Below are positions 50,976 to 60,866 of a stretch of DNA of 64,000 nt, one piece after another. The DNA is from Rhodospirillum sp047263945 (GTDB lineage: Bacteria > Pseudomonadota > Alphaproteobacteria > Rhodospirillales > Rhodospirillaceae): contig NZ_JBLAVB010000001.1 in NCBI RefSeq assembly GCF_047263945.1, forward strand, positions 434,001 to 498,000, written 5' to 3'. Under the pieces are notes generated by a model. It saw only the letters and a list, made by a program, of their open reading frames with translations, was not told where the DNA came from and did not search any database. Numbering within the stretch: position 1 is the first letter of the stretch; the number at the start of each line of letters is the position of its first letter. The position numbers were made by a program, and so were the translations under genes.

Positions 50976-53004
50976 GGGCCTCGCCTCGGGGGGAGGACAG
51001 CTCCGGATCCCGGGCAACGATGACTTCGGCGTCCTTGCGGGCCATTTCGATCAGGTCCTGAACGGCCAAGGGGTCCGGGCACAGGCGGAAATTGGGCATA
51101 CCGCTCTGGCGGGTGCCCAAAACCTCGCCTGCTCCCCGGAGCCGAAGGTCTTCCTCGGCAATCTCGAATCCATCATCGGTTCGGCGCATGGTTTCCAGTC
51201 GGGACCGCGCCGTCTCCCCCAGCGGGCTGGCGTAAAGCAGCAGGCAGGAGGACTTTCCGCCGCCGCGACCAATTCGCCCGCGCAACTGATGGAGCTGGGC
51301 GAGACCGAACCGTTCCGCATGCTCGATGACCATGACCCGGGCGGTGGGAACGTTGACGCCCACCTCGATCACGGTCGTCGCCACCAGAACATCCAGGTCG
51401 TCACCGGAAAAGGCAGCCATAACAGCGTCTTTTTCGGCCCCTTTCATACGACCGTGAACCAGTCCCACCCGGGGACCGAGCAGCTCTGTCAGCAGCAGAT
51501 GCCGCTCCTCAGCTGCGGCCATATCGCCGGTTTCGGATTCCTCCACCAAGGGGCAGACCCAATAAACCTTGGAGCCTGAGGAAATGGCCCGCCGGAGTCC
51601 GGCAATCACATCCTCCAATCGCTCAATGGGCAGGGCGCGGGTATCGGCGGGCTCCCGCCCCGGTGGTTTCTCGTCCAGGCGGGAGACATCCATGTCCCCA
51701 TAATGGGTCAATGTGAGGGTCCGGGGGATGGGCGTCGCGGTCATGACAAGCACGTCCACCGCACGGCCTTTGGCAGACAGGGCAAGACGCTGGTGCACGC
51801 CGAATCGGTGCTGTTCATCGACCACCGCAACGGCCAGGTCATGAAAGATCACGTCCTCTTGGAAGAGGGCATGGGTCCCCACCAGAAGATCGATCTCCCC
51901 CGCCGCGAGTGCCGCCAGAATGGCCGCCCGGGGCTTGCCCTTATCCCGACCCGTCAGCAGCCCCAGACGCACCCCCGCCGCCGTGCAGAGGGGCGTGAGG
52001 GTCTCCAGGTGTTGGCGGGCGAGGATTTCCGTCGGCGCCATGATGGCGGCCTGGGCGCCGATCTCCACGGCATTGAGGACGGCAAGCAGGGCAACCACCG
52101 TCTTGCCCGACCCCACATCCCCCTGGAGCAGGCGGAGCATCCGCGCGTCCGCTGCCATATCGCCGTCGATTTCGGCGATGGATCGCTTTTGGGCGCCGGT
52201 GAGCTCGAAGGGCAGGGCATCGAGCACTTGTCGGCGGAGCCTCCCCGTTCCCTTGATGGCCCGCCCCTTGATTGAGCGGGCCGCTCGACGCACCAGCAGA
52301 AGGGCCAGTTGGCTGGACAGCAATTCGTCATAGGCCAGCCGACGGCGGTTGGGGTTTTCCGGAGCCAGATCCTCCGCTTCAAGGGGCGCGTGGACCGCAG
52401 AAAGGGCTGCGTTGAAGGGGGGCCAGCCCTCCCGTGCGACCAGGGGGCCGTCCTGCCATTCGGGGAGCGCAGGGACGGCGGCCAGGGCCTGTTCCACCAA
52501 CCTCACCAACATTTTCCCGGAAACCCCTTGGGCCATGGGGTAGACGGGCTCCACGCGGCGGACGGTCTCTTCCTCCGCCAGGGGGACCATATGTGTCGGG
52601 TGGACGATCTGGGGCGTGCCGCCGTAGCGCTCCATCTTGCCCGAGACCACGCGGATCTCGCCGATGGGCAGCATATCCTGGATATATTTGCTCCGGGCCC
52701 GGAAGAAAACCAGGGTAACGAACCCGGTCTCATCCCGGCAGATGACCCGATAGGGCGCCGGGGAGCGGGGCGCGGGCTCCTGGTGCGCCTCCACCGTGAC
52801 CGTCAGCGTCACCAGGGCGCCGTCCGGGGCCTCGTCGATGGGCGGGGAGAACCGCCGGTCCACCCGGTTGGAGGGAAGGTGCCACAGCAGATCCGCCACC
52901 TTGTCCCCGCCAATCAGCTTTTCCACGAGGGGCGCCACGGCCTTGCCCACCCCTTTCAGGGCGGAGAGGGGACGAAAGAGAGCGTTTAGGGAGTCCGGGC
53001 GCAT
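50914..53004 (-). CDS. recG: ATP-dependent DNA helicase RecG
   Basis: This 696-residue helicase remodels stalled replication forks and branched recombination intermediates. The N-terminal wedge domain includes LKGVGKAVAPLVEKL, DLLWHLPSNRVDRR and the OB-fold. The helicase core has LLQGDVGSGKTVVALLA (Walker A), VVDEQHRFGVHQR (DEQH box, typical of RecG), MTATPIPRTLTLTHYGDMDV and VGVNVPTARVMVIEHAERFG then QLRGRIGRGG (motif VI). The C-terminal tail is complete. It is divergent from sdhE and convergent with DUF502. recG-sdhE-mfd clustering is common in Alphaproteobacteria. Confidence 0.97.
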   Translation of the reverse strand: MRPDSLNALFRPLSALKGVGKAVAPLVEKLIGGDKVADLLWHLPSNRVDRRFSPPIDEAPDGALVTLTVTVEAHQEPAPRSPAPYRVICRDETGFVTLVFFRARSKYIQDMLPIGEIRVVSGKMERYGGTPQIVHPTHMVPLAEEETVRRVEPVYPMAQGVSGKMLVRLVEQALAAVPALPEWQDGPLVAREGWPPFNAALSAVHAPLEAEDLAPENPNRRRLAYDELLSSQLALLLVRRAARSIKGRAIKGTGRLRRQVLDALPFELTGAQKRSIAEIDGDMAADARMLRLLQGDVGSGKTVVALLAVLNAVEIGAQAAIMAPTEILARQHLETLTPLCTAAGVRLGLLTGRDKGKPRAAILAALAAGEIDLLVGTHALFQEDVIFHDLAVAVVDEQHRFGVHQRLALSAKGRAVDVLVMTATPIPRTLTLTHYGDMDVSRLDEKPPGREPADTRALPIERLEDVIAGLRRAISSGSKVYWVCPLVEESETGDMAAAEERHLLLTELLGPRVGLVHGRMKGAEKDAVMAAFSGDDLDVLVATTVIEVGVNVPTARVMVIEHAERFGLAQLHQLRGRIGRGGGKSSCLLLYASPLGETARSRLETMRRTDDGFEIAEEDLRLRGAGEVLGTRQSGMPNFRLCPDPLAVQDLIEMARKDAEVIVARDPELSSPRGEALKLLLYLFERDAAVRTLRSG

Positions 53005-53165
53005 GATTTGGTTGCCTTGACGGCTGACAGAAGGGGGACGGAGGCTTTATATATCAGCAGGGCGATCCTACCAAAAGTCCTCGCCCTAAAGTCACTGTGT
53101 ACTTCTTTCGTTCTTTTTTCTATCCTTCTCGCCTTGCCAAAGGCCCCAGCATCGGTTCCCGTCCC

Positions 53166-53432
53166 ATGGATCTCGCTTCCCTCGACCCTCGCCGCAAGCG
53201 CACCCTCTACCGGGCCCAGCACCGGGGGATGAAGGAGGCCGATATCTTCATCGGTGCCTTCGCCGAAGCCAAGATCGCCACCATGGAAGAGGACCAACTC
53301 GTCCGCTTCGAGGCCCTTTTGGAAGAGTTAGACGCGGATATCATGGACTGGATCATGGGGCGACAGCCGACTCCGGCTCCCTACCAGACCGATGTCATGG
53401 ACCTGTTGAAAAACTTCAAACTGCACCCTTGA
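53166..53432 (+). CDS. sdhE: succinate dehydrogenase flavinylation factor SdhE (SDHAF2 family)
   Basis: This 88-residue cytoplasmic protein helps attach FAD covalently to the SdhA subunit of complex II. RRKRTLYRAQHRGMKEADIF contains the essential RGMKE-like motif. MEEDQLVRFEALLEELDADI and DWIMGRQPTP are the remaining family helices. The start is ATG 53166, where homology begins. It is transcribed divergently from recG and ends four bases before mfd, so sdhE and mfd are co-transcribed. Confidence 0.95.
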   Translation: MDLASLDPRRKRTLYRAQHRGMKEADIFIGAFAEAKIATMEEDQLVRFEALLEELDADIMDWIMGRQPTPAPYQTDVMDLLKNFKLHP

Positions 53433-53436
53433 TCCC

Positions 53437-56400
53437 TTGAAAACGCTCCTGAAATCCCTGCGCGAGGGCAAACGCGTTCAGGCCGCTGGCCTGCCCGACG
53501 GTCTCGATGCCCTGGCCCTTGGCGGGCTCGCCATCGAAGGCGGTCCAACGGTCTTGCATGTGGCCCGGGACGACGTTCGACTCGCTCGCCTGGCTGAGGC
53601 CGTGGGCTTCTTCCATCCCCAGGTGGAGATCCTCGAATTTCCCTCCTGGGACTGCGTGCCCTATGACCGGGTCTCTCCCAACGTGGAGGTTGTCGCCAAG
53701 CGTCTCGATACCCTGTCGCGACTCGCCGAACCAACACCGAAGGGAATCCGCCCCGGTCGGCTGGTGCTGACCACAGCGTCGGCGATCCTGCAACGGGTCC
53801 CCCCCCGGGAGGTCTTGGCGGCGGGCGTCTTCACGGCGAAGGTGGGGGAACCGCTCGACCTGGACGCCCTGATGGAGCACCTGGCCCACCATGGCTATGG
53901 CCGGGCCGAACAGGTCATGGAGCCCGGGGAATATGCGGTGCGCGGCGGCATCGTCGATATTTTCCCACCCGGAGCCGCAGAACCGGTCCGTCTGGACCTG
54001 TTCGGAGACGAGTTGGACTCCCTGCGTGGATTCGATGCGATCACCCAACGGACAACGGGAACCCTCAAGGAATTGATCCTCCGCCCCATGAGCGAGGCGG
54101 TCCTGGACAAGGAGTCCATCAGCCGCTTCCGCTCGGGCTATCGCGAGCTGTTCGGGACGCCCTCCCGCGATGACGCCCTCTACGAGGCCATTTCGGCGGG
54201 CCAGAGTTTCCTGGGGATGGAGCATTGGCTTCCCCTGTTCCATGACGGCATGGATACCCTGTTTGCCTATGTGCCCGAAGGGCCGGTGACTCTGGACCAT
54301 GGGATTGAAGCCTCCATCAGCGGTCGGGTCGAGCAGATCTGGGAGTATTTCGAGGCCCGGCGTCAGGTGGACGAATCCGCCGAAGCCCAGAAGCGGGGCG
54401 GAGAAGGGGGCATGGTCTACCACCCCCTTCCGCCGGACCGCCTGTTCCTGGAAGAAGCGGAATTCGCCCGCCATTGCGCCGCCCGGCCCGGTGGTGCCTT
54501 CAGCGCCTATGCCGCCGTGGATGTGGACAGCACCGCGGGAAGCGCCCTCGATTTTGAGGGAAAGCCTGGGCATGACTTCGCCGATGCGCGAGCGCGGGCG
54601 GGCGACAACGTTTATGATGCCGTACGTCAGCAGGTAGAGGCACTCCGCGCTGAAAACAGGACGGTTGTCCTGACCACGGCCACCCTGGGCAGCCGGGAGC
54701 GGATGACCGGCGTCTTGCGGGAACATGGGGTGACGCCGATTGTCACCGCCGAATCCTGGTCCGAAGCCCTAAAAAAAGGGCAAAAGGCGGCGGTTGTGGT
54801 CGCTCTGCCCCTGGAACGGGGGTTCGAAAGCCCCAATTTGGCGGTCATCACCGAATCCGATATCCTCGGAGACCGTCTGTCCCGTCCGGTCCGCAAGAAA
54901 AAGCTGGGCGCAAAGTTCATTCCCGATGTTTCGGCCCTCTCCGAGGGGGATCTTGTTGTTCATGTGGAACACGGCATTGGCCAGTATGACGGCCTGGAAA
55001 CGGTCACTGCGGGCGGGGCCCCCCACGACTGTCTCCGGGTGCTCTATGCCGACAACAACAAGCTCTTCGTTCCCGTTGAGAATATTGAGGTTCTCAGCCG
55101 TTACGGCTCCGAACAGGCGGGGGTGCAGCTCGATAAACTGGGTGGGGTGGCCTGGCAGGCCCGGAAAGCCAAGCTCAAGCAGCGCATCCGGGACATGGCC
55201 GAGCAACTCATCAAGGTTGCCGCAGCCCGCCATCTGAAAGCCGGAGAGGTGGTCACGGCGCCAGAAGGACTCTACGACGAGTTCGCCGCCCGCTTCCCCT
55301 ATGCCGAGACCGACGACCAACTCCGCGCCATCATCGAGACTTTGGACGATCTGGCCTCTGGCCGCCCGATGGACCGGTTGATCTGCGGAGACGTTGGCTT
55401 TGGCAAGACCGAGGTCGCTTTACGTGCCGCCTTTGCCGTGGCCATGAGCGGCAAGCAGGTGGCGGTGGTCGTGCCGACAACCCTGCTTGCCCGACAGCAT
55501 TACCGGAACCTCAAGGAGCGGTTCGAGGGTCTGCCCGTGCGCATCGGTCAGCTCTCCCGTCTGGTCACCCCCAAGGACGCCAAGGCGGTGAAGGAGGAGA
55601 TGGCCCAGGGCACCATGGATATCGTCGTTGGCACCCATGCTCTGGTTGCGAAAAGCATCAAGTTCAGGGACTTGGGCCTGCTCATTATCGACGAGGAACA
55701 GCATTTTGGAGTGGCCCACAAGGAACGCTTGAAGCAGCTCCGCGCCGATGTGCATGTGCTGACCCTGACGGCGACTCCCATCCCCCGGACCCTGCAACTG
55801 GCCCTGACCGGCGTGCGGGAGATGTCGATCATCGCCACGCCGCCCGTCGATCGCTTGGCGGTGCGGACCTTCGTCCTGCCCTTCGATCCGGTGGTGGTGC
55901 GCGAGGCGATCCTGCGGGAACGCTATCGGAATGGTCAGTGTTTCTACGTCTGTCCGCGCCTGACGGACATTGACCGGGTGGTGGAACGACTGACGACCCT
56001 GGTTCCGGACCTGCGGGTGGTGGTGGCCCATGGCCAGATGGCCCCCTCGCGGCTGGAGGAGGTGATGACCGCCTTCGCCGACGGCCAGTATGACGTTTTG
56101 GTGGCGACGAACATCATCGAAAGCGGCCTCGACATGCCGCGCGTCAACACCATGATCATCCACCGGGCGGATATGTTCGGCTTGGGGCAGCTCTACCAGT
56201 TGCGGGGCCGTGTGGGCCGGGGCCGGGCGCGGGGCTATGCCTATCTGACTCTGCCGCCGGGACGAACCCTGTCGAAGGCCGCCGAAAAGCGCCTGGATGT
56301 CATGCAGACCCTGGACACACTGGGAGCGGGCTTCACCCTGGCCAGCCATGACCTGGACATCCGAGGCGCGGGCAACCTGCTGGGCGACGAGCAAAGCGGC

Positions 56401-56967
56401 CACATCAAGGAAGTGGGGATCGAGCTGTACCAGCAATTGCTGGAGGAGGCCGTTGCCGCCGCCAAGGAAGGCCAGGGCCTGGAGGAGGGCGAAGGTGAAT
56501 GGTCGCCGCAGATCCAGATGGGCACGCCGATCCTGATCCCGGAGACCTATGTGAAGGACCTGGGTCTGCGTTTGGGCCTCTACCGCCGCATCGCCTCCGT
56601 CGAAAACGAAGCGGAGATCGAGGATATGGCGGCGGAGATGATCGACCGCTTTGGCAAACTGCCGTTGGAGGTCGAGAATCTGCTGAAGGTGGTGACCATC
56701 AAGGTCCTCTGCCGTCGGGCCAATGCGGAGAAAGTGGACGCCGGCCCCAAGGGGGCGGTGGTGACCTTCCGCGACAATCAGTTCCCAAATCCCGGTGGGT
56801 TGGTCCAGTTCATCAGCCGCAACGTGGCCACGGTGAAACTGCGCCCGGACCATAAACTGGTCTATCGCCGGGATTGGGAAGTGCCCAAGGACCGGATCGC
56901 GGGCTTGGACAAGCTGATGCGCCAACTGGCCACCTTGGCCGACGAGGGGAGGGCGGCTTCCGCTTGA
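53437..56967 (+). CDS. mfd: transcription-repair coupling factor
   Basis: This 1176-residue ATP-dependent translocase removes RNA polymerase stalled at lesions and recruits UvrA. The N-terminal UvrB-like module includes FPSWDCVPYDRVSPNVEVVA and EYAVRGGIVDIFPPG. The RNA polymerase-interacting domain is near GDLVVHVEHGIGQYDGLETV. The helicase core has RLICGDVGFGKTEVALRAAF (Walker A), LLIIDEEQHFGVAHKE (DEEQ box), TATPIPRTLQLALTGVREMS and QLYQLRGRVGRGRARGYAYL. The C-terminal TRCF domain is complete. It starts at a TTG four bases after the sdhE stop, without a clear ribosome site, which suggests translational coupling. A UvrA partner gene lies in this window at 16.4 kb. Confidence 0.95.
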   Translation: MKTLLKSLREGKRVQAAGLPDGLDALALGGLAIEGGPTVLHVARDDVRLARLAEAVGFFHPQVEILEFPSWDCVPYDRVSPNVEVVAKRLDTLSRLAEPTPKGIRPGRLVLTTASAILQRVPPREVLAAGVFTAKVGEPLDLDALMEHLAHHGYGRAEQVMEPGEYAVRGGIVDIFPPGAAEPVRLDLFGDELDSLRGFDAITQRTTGTLKELILRPMSEAVLDKESISRFRSGYRELFGTPSRDDALYEAISAGQSFLGMEHWLPLFHDGMDTLFAYVPEGPVTLDHGIEASISGRVEQIWEYFEARRQVDESAEAQKRGGEGGMVYHPLPPDRLFLEEAEFARHCAARPGGAFSAYAAVDVDSTAGSALDFEGKPGHDFADARARAGDNVYDAVRQQVEALRAENRTVVLTTATLGSRERMTGVLREHGVTPIVTAESWSEALKKGQKAAVVVALPLERGFESPNLAVITESDILGDRLSRPVRKKKLGAKFIPDVSALSEGDLVVHVEHGIGQYDGLETVTAGGAPHDCLRVLYADNNKLFVPVENIEVLSRYGSEQAGVQLDKLGGVAWQARKAKLKQRIRDMAEQLIKVAAARHLKAGEVVTAPEGLYDEFAARFPYAETDDQLRAIIETLDDLASGRPMDRLICGDVGFGKTEVALRAAFAVAMSGKQVAVVVPTTLLARQHYRNLKERFEGLPVRIGQLSRLVTPKDAKAVKEEMAQGTMDIVVGTHALVAKSIKFRDLGLLIIDEEQHFGVAHKERLKQLRADVHVLTLTATPIPRTLQLALTGVREMSIIATPPVDRLAVRTFVLPFDPVVVREAILRERYRNGQCFYVCPRLTDIDRVVERLTTLVPDLRVVVAHGQMAPSRLEEVMTAFADGQYDVLVATNIIESGLDMPRVNTMIIHRADMFGLGQLYQLRGRVGRGRARGYAYLTLPPGRTLSKAAEKRLDVMQTLDTLGAGFTLASHDLDIRGAGNLLGDEQSGHIKEVGIELYQQLLEEAVAAAKEGQGLEEGEGEWSPQIQMGTPILIPETYVKDLGLRLGLYRRIASVENEAEIEDMAAEMIDRFGKLPLEVENLLKVVTIKVLCRRANAEKVDAGPKGAVVTFRDNQFPNPGGLVQFISRNVATVKLRPDHKLVYRRDWEVPKDRIAGLDKLMRQLATLADEGRAASA

Positions 56968-57070
56968 TGGAAACGCGGCGGTCGCCCCCTGCGGTCCAGG
57001 GCCTTGCTTGGGGGCTGTGACTTAAACCGGAGAGGGGCCTGGAGACACGGTAGACGACAGGGGGGCCAGT

Positions 57071-57219
57071 CACGGGGCTTTGCCCCGTCCCCCACTGGGG
57101 CCGAAAGGCCCCAGACCCCAAGCTGTTATTTGTAAAAGAAAAAGACCATTTGGGAGCATATGCCCCAAATGGTCTTTGGCAATCGCCCCAAAAAGACGAG
57201 ACACTGTCGTGTACTGTAG
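57071..57219. repeat. about 150-bp dispersed repeat, copy R
   Basis: A paired hairpin (ACGGGGCTTTGCCCCGT, TGGGGCCGAAAGGCCCCA) is followed by TTATTTGTAAAAGAAAAA, then AAAGACCATTTGGG pairing with CCCAAATGGTCTTT, then GGCAATCGCCCCAAAAAGAC and CACTGTCGTGTACTGT. It matches 12855-12998 except that the inner hairpin has a different stem. It lies between the convergent mfd and DUF2167 genes and could terminate both. Confidence 0.75.
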
Positions 57220-57240
57220 CCTGGAGGACGAATAGACCTC

Positions 57241-58122
57241 TTATTCCTTGTTTTTTCTGGAGAAGAATTTCTTGAGGAAGACAATCGGTCCGAGAAGCAA
57301 GATCCACGCTTTCTTCAGAAAGGCGAGAATGATCGCCATGACCCCCAGGCCAGCCGCCTTGCCATATTTCACGCCCACCAATGTCGCTAAAACGCCCAAG
57401 GCGCCCCCGGCTGCGACCTTGTCACCCGCGGTGAAGGAGGCATAGGTCTCGATTTTTTTTGGTGCATACAACCGGGTAACATCGGTGACTAAATGAGCTA
57501 GGGAAGAGCCACTTGCTGTGCTATCTTCTGGAATAATACGAAATGCAACATACCCCTTTCTGTCGAACAAAGATGCTTTTATGTTAACCACCTCATTGCC
57601 GTCCCAATTCAGCAATATGGCGTAATATAAGATAGAATTCTCTTTATCAAGGGTAGGATAGGTTACCCATTTAACGGCTTCAATTTTTTGATTTAATCGT
57701 TTGCTTTGATCTTTGACGGCGTCCTCCATGCTACTCCATATTTCATCGATACTGTCTTTCAAATGTGGTGAATCCCAATCCTCTAATTCGACATGGCCTT
57801 CGGAATTCGGTTTATCGATGATCACGGAATTGACACCTGGCACCGGTGACAAAATAACATTTTCTATGTAGTCGCACTCCGACCGGTTCCAGGCCATTTC
57901 CTCGACCAGAACAGTACACGAGTCCGCATGGTCGAAATATCCAGCATATTGATCCGTCGCAAAAAATGTTCCCCTAGACAACGAAAGTGGTTCGATAAAA
58001 TTTCGCGTTTCATACGTTGGCTTCTCCTCCACCGCCAAAGCCGGGTCCACGTTAAAGAAGCAAAATGATACGATAAGAAAGGCTATATTGTCGCGAATGT
58101 GTCTGTTTTTCATAAAATACAT
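57241..58122 (-). CDS. DUF2167-like membrane-anchored protein
   Basis: This protein of about 293 residues has a signal peptide (IAFLIVSFCFFNVDPALA) and a C-terminal anchor region. The end, FTAGDKVAAGGALGVLATLV, then GKAAGLGVMAIILAFLKKAW, then basic residues, is the mark of DUF2167 (COG4714). The middle is a periplasmic domain with one Cys pair (CTVLVEE and SECDYIE). The coding DNA is AT-rich relative to both neighbours, suggesting transfer. Start at ATG 58120-58122, seven bases behind GGAG; the ATG next to it is also possible. Function unknown. Confidence 0.75.
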   Translation of the reverse strand: MYFMKNRHIRDNIAFLIVSFCFFNVDPALAVEEKPTYETRNFIEPLSLSRGTFFATDQYAGYFDHADSCTVLVEEMAWNRSECDYIENVILSPVPGVNSVIIDKPNSEGHVELEDWDSPHLKDSIDEIWSSMEDAVKDQSKRLNQKIEAVKWVTYPTLDKENSILYYAILLNWDGNEVVNIKASLFDRKGYVAFRIIPEDSTASGSSLAHLVTDVTRLYAPKKIETYASFTAGDKVAAGGALGVLATLVGVKYGKAAGLGVMAIILAFLKKAWILLLGPIVFLKKFFSRKNKE

Positions 58123-58321
58123 CATTTTCTCCGTTGCAATTGAGGCACTTTGGATAGCCCTGAATAAAACAGGGGTGTCCTTTAATCAGGTTCTTTAGAT
58201 AATGCAATTAGGGGATTCCCTCGATAGATCTGCCGAAAGGGGAGTGTGGAGAACAAGGTGGGGACCCATGGCGGAGCCATGATAGAATAACGCACCCACG
58301 TGGCTGAACGGAGCCCCCCTC

Positions 58322-58882
58322 ATGACCACCCTCATCGTGATCCTCGCGCTGATCGTTGCCCTCGTTCTCTATGCCATTACCCTCTACAACAGCTTGGTGA
58401 AGGCCCGGCAGATGGTGGAGGAGGGATGGTCTGGCATCGACGTTCAACTCAAACGTCGTGCCGACCTGATCCCCAACCTCGTGGAAACGGTCAAAGGCTA
58501 CGCCAGCCACGAGAAATCCACCTTCGAGGAGGTGGTTAACCTGCGCAATAAGGCCCAGTCCGTTGCTAGCGGCGATGTGGAGGGCCGGGCCAAGGCGGAA
58601 GGGGAGCTGACCCAGGCCCTGGGCCGACTCTTCGCCCTGACCGAGGCCTATCCGGACCTGAAGGCCAACCAGAATTTCGCCGACCTCCAGGACTCCCTGG
58701 AAACCATCGAGGGCGAAATTCAGATGGCCCGCCGCTACTACAACGGTGGCGTCCGGCAGTACAACATCAAGGTGGAAACCGTGCCATCCAACCTGATTGC
58801 CAGTCGGTACGGCTTTGAAAAGGCCGCCTATTTCGAAATCACCGACGCCGCGGAACGAACCGCACCCAAGATCGCCTTTTAA
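58322..58882 (+). CDS. lemA: LemA family protein
   Basis: This 186-residue protein has one N-terminal membrane helix (LIVILALIVALVLYAITLYN, residues 4-23) and then a four-helix bundle. NSLVKARQMVEEGWSGIDVQ and LKRRADLIPNLVETVKGYA are the LemA hallmarks. RLFALTEAYPDLKANQNFAD and ARRYYNGGVRQYNIKVETVP complete the family. LemA proteins often sit beside DUF2207 or TPM-domain genes, as here (21 bases before the next start). The molecular function is not settled; roles in envelope homeostasis have been proposed. Confidence 0.94.
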   Translation: MTTLIVILALIVALVLYAITLYNSLVKARQMVEEGWSGIDVQLKRRADLIPNLVETVKGYASHEKSTFEEVVNLRNKAQSVASGDVEGRAKAEGELTQALGRLFALTEAYPDLKANQNFADLQDSLETIEGEIQMARRYYNGGVRQYNIKVETVPSNLIASRYGFEKAAYFEITDAAERTAPKIAF

Positions 58883-58903
58883 AAAGAGAAGAGACCGGAC
58901 CCC

Positions 58904-60832
58904 ATGGCTGCTCTCAAACACCGCGCGGCATCCCTGCTGATCCTCGCCCTGCTGGCACTGATCCCCTGCCCCAGCTTCGCCAAGGAGGTGATCCGGAGTT
59001 TTGAGTCGGCCATCATCATCCACCAGGACGGCCGCCTGACCGTGCGGGAACGGATCTCCGCCCGGTCGGAAGGGGTGGAGATCAATCATGGCCTTTTCCG
59101 GGATTTCCCCCTGACCTTCAGGAAAGACGATGGAAGCCTTGGCCGCGTTGACTTTTCCCTGACCGACGCCGCCATAGACGGCCAGCCCGCAGCCTGGCAT
59201 TCAGAGACCATCTCAGGGGGCATTCGCATCTATCTGGGCGACGCCCAAACGGTGCTCACCCCCGGTCGCCATGACTTCGAGCTGACCTATCAGGTCAACC
59301 GGGAAATCCGGTATTTTCAAGACCATGACGAACTGTATTGGAACGTCACCGGAAACGGCTGGGCCTTCCCCATTGACCATGTCTCGGCCAGGGTGACTCC
59401 TCCGGGTGGGATCCAGCCCACCGGTGTATCCGCCTACACGGGTCCGCTGGGGGCAAAGGGACAGGACTACACGGTGACCCGCCAGAGCGGAACAGTCCTC
59501 ATCGAGACCACCCGGCCCCTGGGCCTTCACGAGGGCCTGACCATCGCCCTGTCCTTCCCCAAAGGAGCCATCGCCGAGCCCGACGCGACGGAAAAGACCC
59601 TCTGGGCCCTACGGGATAGGGCCGCCCTAGTGATCGGTTTCGGCGGGTTGGCTCTGGTCCTGGCCTATTACCTGTGGGCCTGGGTGCGGGTGGGTCGGGA
59701 TCCGCCTCCCGGTCTCATGGTCCCCCGTTGGACCCCACCGGACGACCTCTCTCCGGCCCTGGTCAACTATGTGGAGAACAAGGGCTTCCGGGGCCAAGCA
59801 TGGGCGGCCCTGTCGGCCTCGTTGATCGACCTGGGGGTGAAGGGCTATGTCACCCTCGACAACCGGAATCCCAAGCGGATGGTTCTCACCCGGACAGACA
59901 AGACAACTGGCCTCGCCGACCTGCCGACGGGGCAGCGGGCCATCTTGGAGCAGTTGGGACGGGCGGGAGAGACCTTCACCCTGGAGAAAGCCAATGGCAC
60001 CGGAGTTGTCGCCCTCCACGCGCGCTTCACCAAAGCCATAGAGGGGGAGCACAGGGGCCGCTACTACAAAGCCAACAGCGGTTTCGTCGCTCTGGGCATC
60101 ATTCTGTCCGTGGTGGTGCTGGTCAGCCTTGCCCTCTTCGGAAACCTGAGCCCGGACATCATCCCCTTTGTCATACCGGTCGGCGTTGTGACCATTATTG
60201 CGGTGATCCTGACCCATCACCTGCGAAACCTGTTCATCACACGAGAAACCCTCGCCAAACGGATTATCACCCTGGCGGGCTTTGGCGGCTTGCTGTTCTT
60301 CCTGGTCCAGGGCCTGCTGATGGGTGCCATGCACGGCCTGATGGAAGATCTCAGCCTTACGGACATGATGGCCATCATCGCGTTAGCCGCCATCATCCTG
60401 GTCAACGGCCTCTTCCTGGTCCTCATGGGGGCCCCCACCCCCCTGGGCGTCAAAAAAACCGCCGAAGTCGAGGGCTTACGCACCTATCTTGAGCTGGCCG
60501 AGAAAGACCGCATGAACATGGCCGACCTGCCCGAACTGACCCCCCGGCATTTCGAAACCCTGCTGCCCTATGCCGTGGCCCTGGGCGTGGAAAAGCCCTG
60601 GTCCAAGGCCTTCCGCGACCACATGGCCTCCGCCCGGGTGGAGCAGGACTACCACCCCCTTTGGGTCCTGGGCGGAACATCCCATGGGTTTGATGCCGGA
60701 GACCTCTCCTCCTCCATGAGCCAAAGCTTCACGTCCAGCCTGCCGGACCCGCCCAGAGGAAGCTCCTCCGGTATGGGCGGGGGGGGATCCTCCGGAGGTG
60801 GCGGCGGCGGAGGCGGTGGGGGCGGCTGGTAA
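58904..60832 (+). CDS. DUF2207 membrane protein with glycine-rich tail
   Basis: This 642-residue protein has a signal peptide (SLLILALLALIPCPSFA) and then an outer DUF2207 domain of about 220 residues (SFESAIIIHQDGRLTVRERI, YFQDHDELYWNVTGNGWAFP). A membrane helix (ALVIGFGGLALVLAYYLWAW, near 245) is followed by a cytoplasmic region. Three further helices lie in about 390-525. It ends in GMGGGGSSGGGGGGGGGGGW, the very common poly-Gly tail ending in Trp of this family. It pairs with lemA just upstream. Function unknown. Confidence 0.93.
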   Translation: MAALKHRAASLLILALLALIPCPSFAKEVIRSFESAIIIHQDGRLTVRERISARSEGVEINHGLFRDFPLTFRKDDGSLGRVDFSLTDAAIDGQPAAWHSETISGGIRIYLGDAQTVLTPGRHDFELTYQVNREIRYFQDHDELYWNVTGNGWAFPIDHVSARVTPPGGIQPTGVSAYTGPLGAKGQDYTVTRQSGTVLIETTRPLGLHEGLTIALSFPKGAIAEPDATEKTLWALRDRAALVIGFGGLALVLAYYLWAWVRVGRDPPPGLMVPRWTPPDDLSPALVNYVENKGFRGQAWAALSASLIDLGVKGYVTLDNRNPKRMVLTRTDKTTGLADLPTGQRAILEQLGRAGETFTLEKANGTGVVALHARFTKAIEGEHRGRYYKANSGFVALGIILSVVVLVSLALFGNLSPDIIPFVIPVGVVTIIAVILTHHLRNLFITRETLAKRIITLAGFGGLLFFLVQGLLMGAMHGLMEDLSLTDMMAIIALAAIILVNGLFLVLMGAPTPLGVKKTAEVEGLRTYLELAEKDRMNMADLPELTPRHFETLLPYAVALGVEKPWSKAFRDHMASARVEQDYHPLWVLGGTSHGFDAGDLSSSMSQSFTSSLPDPPRGSSSGMGGGGSSGGGGGGGGGGGW

Positions 60833-60866
60833 AGGGCGTTGTTACTCCTATGGCCTGACGGCCAGC

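Noticed and set aside
55420..56925. 501-codon open frame antisense to mfd
   Set aside because: Shadow of the Mfd helicase region; His/Gln-rich composition typical of antisense frames.
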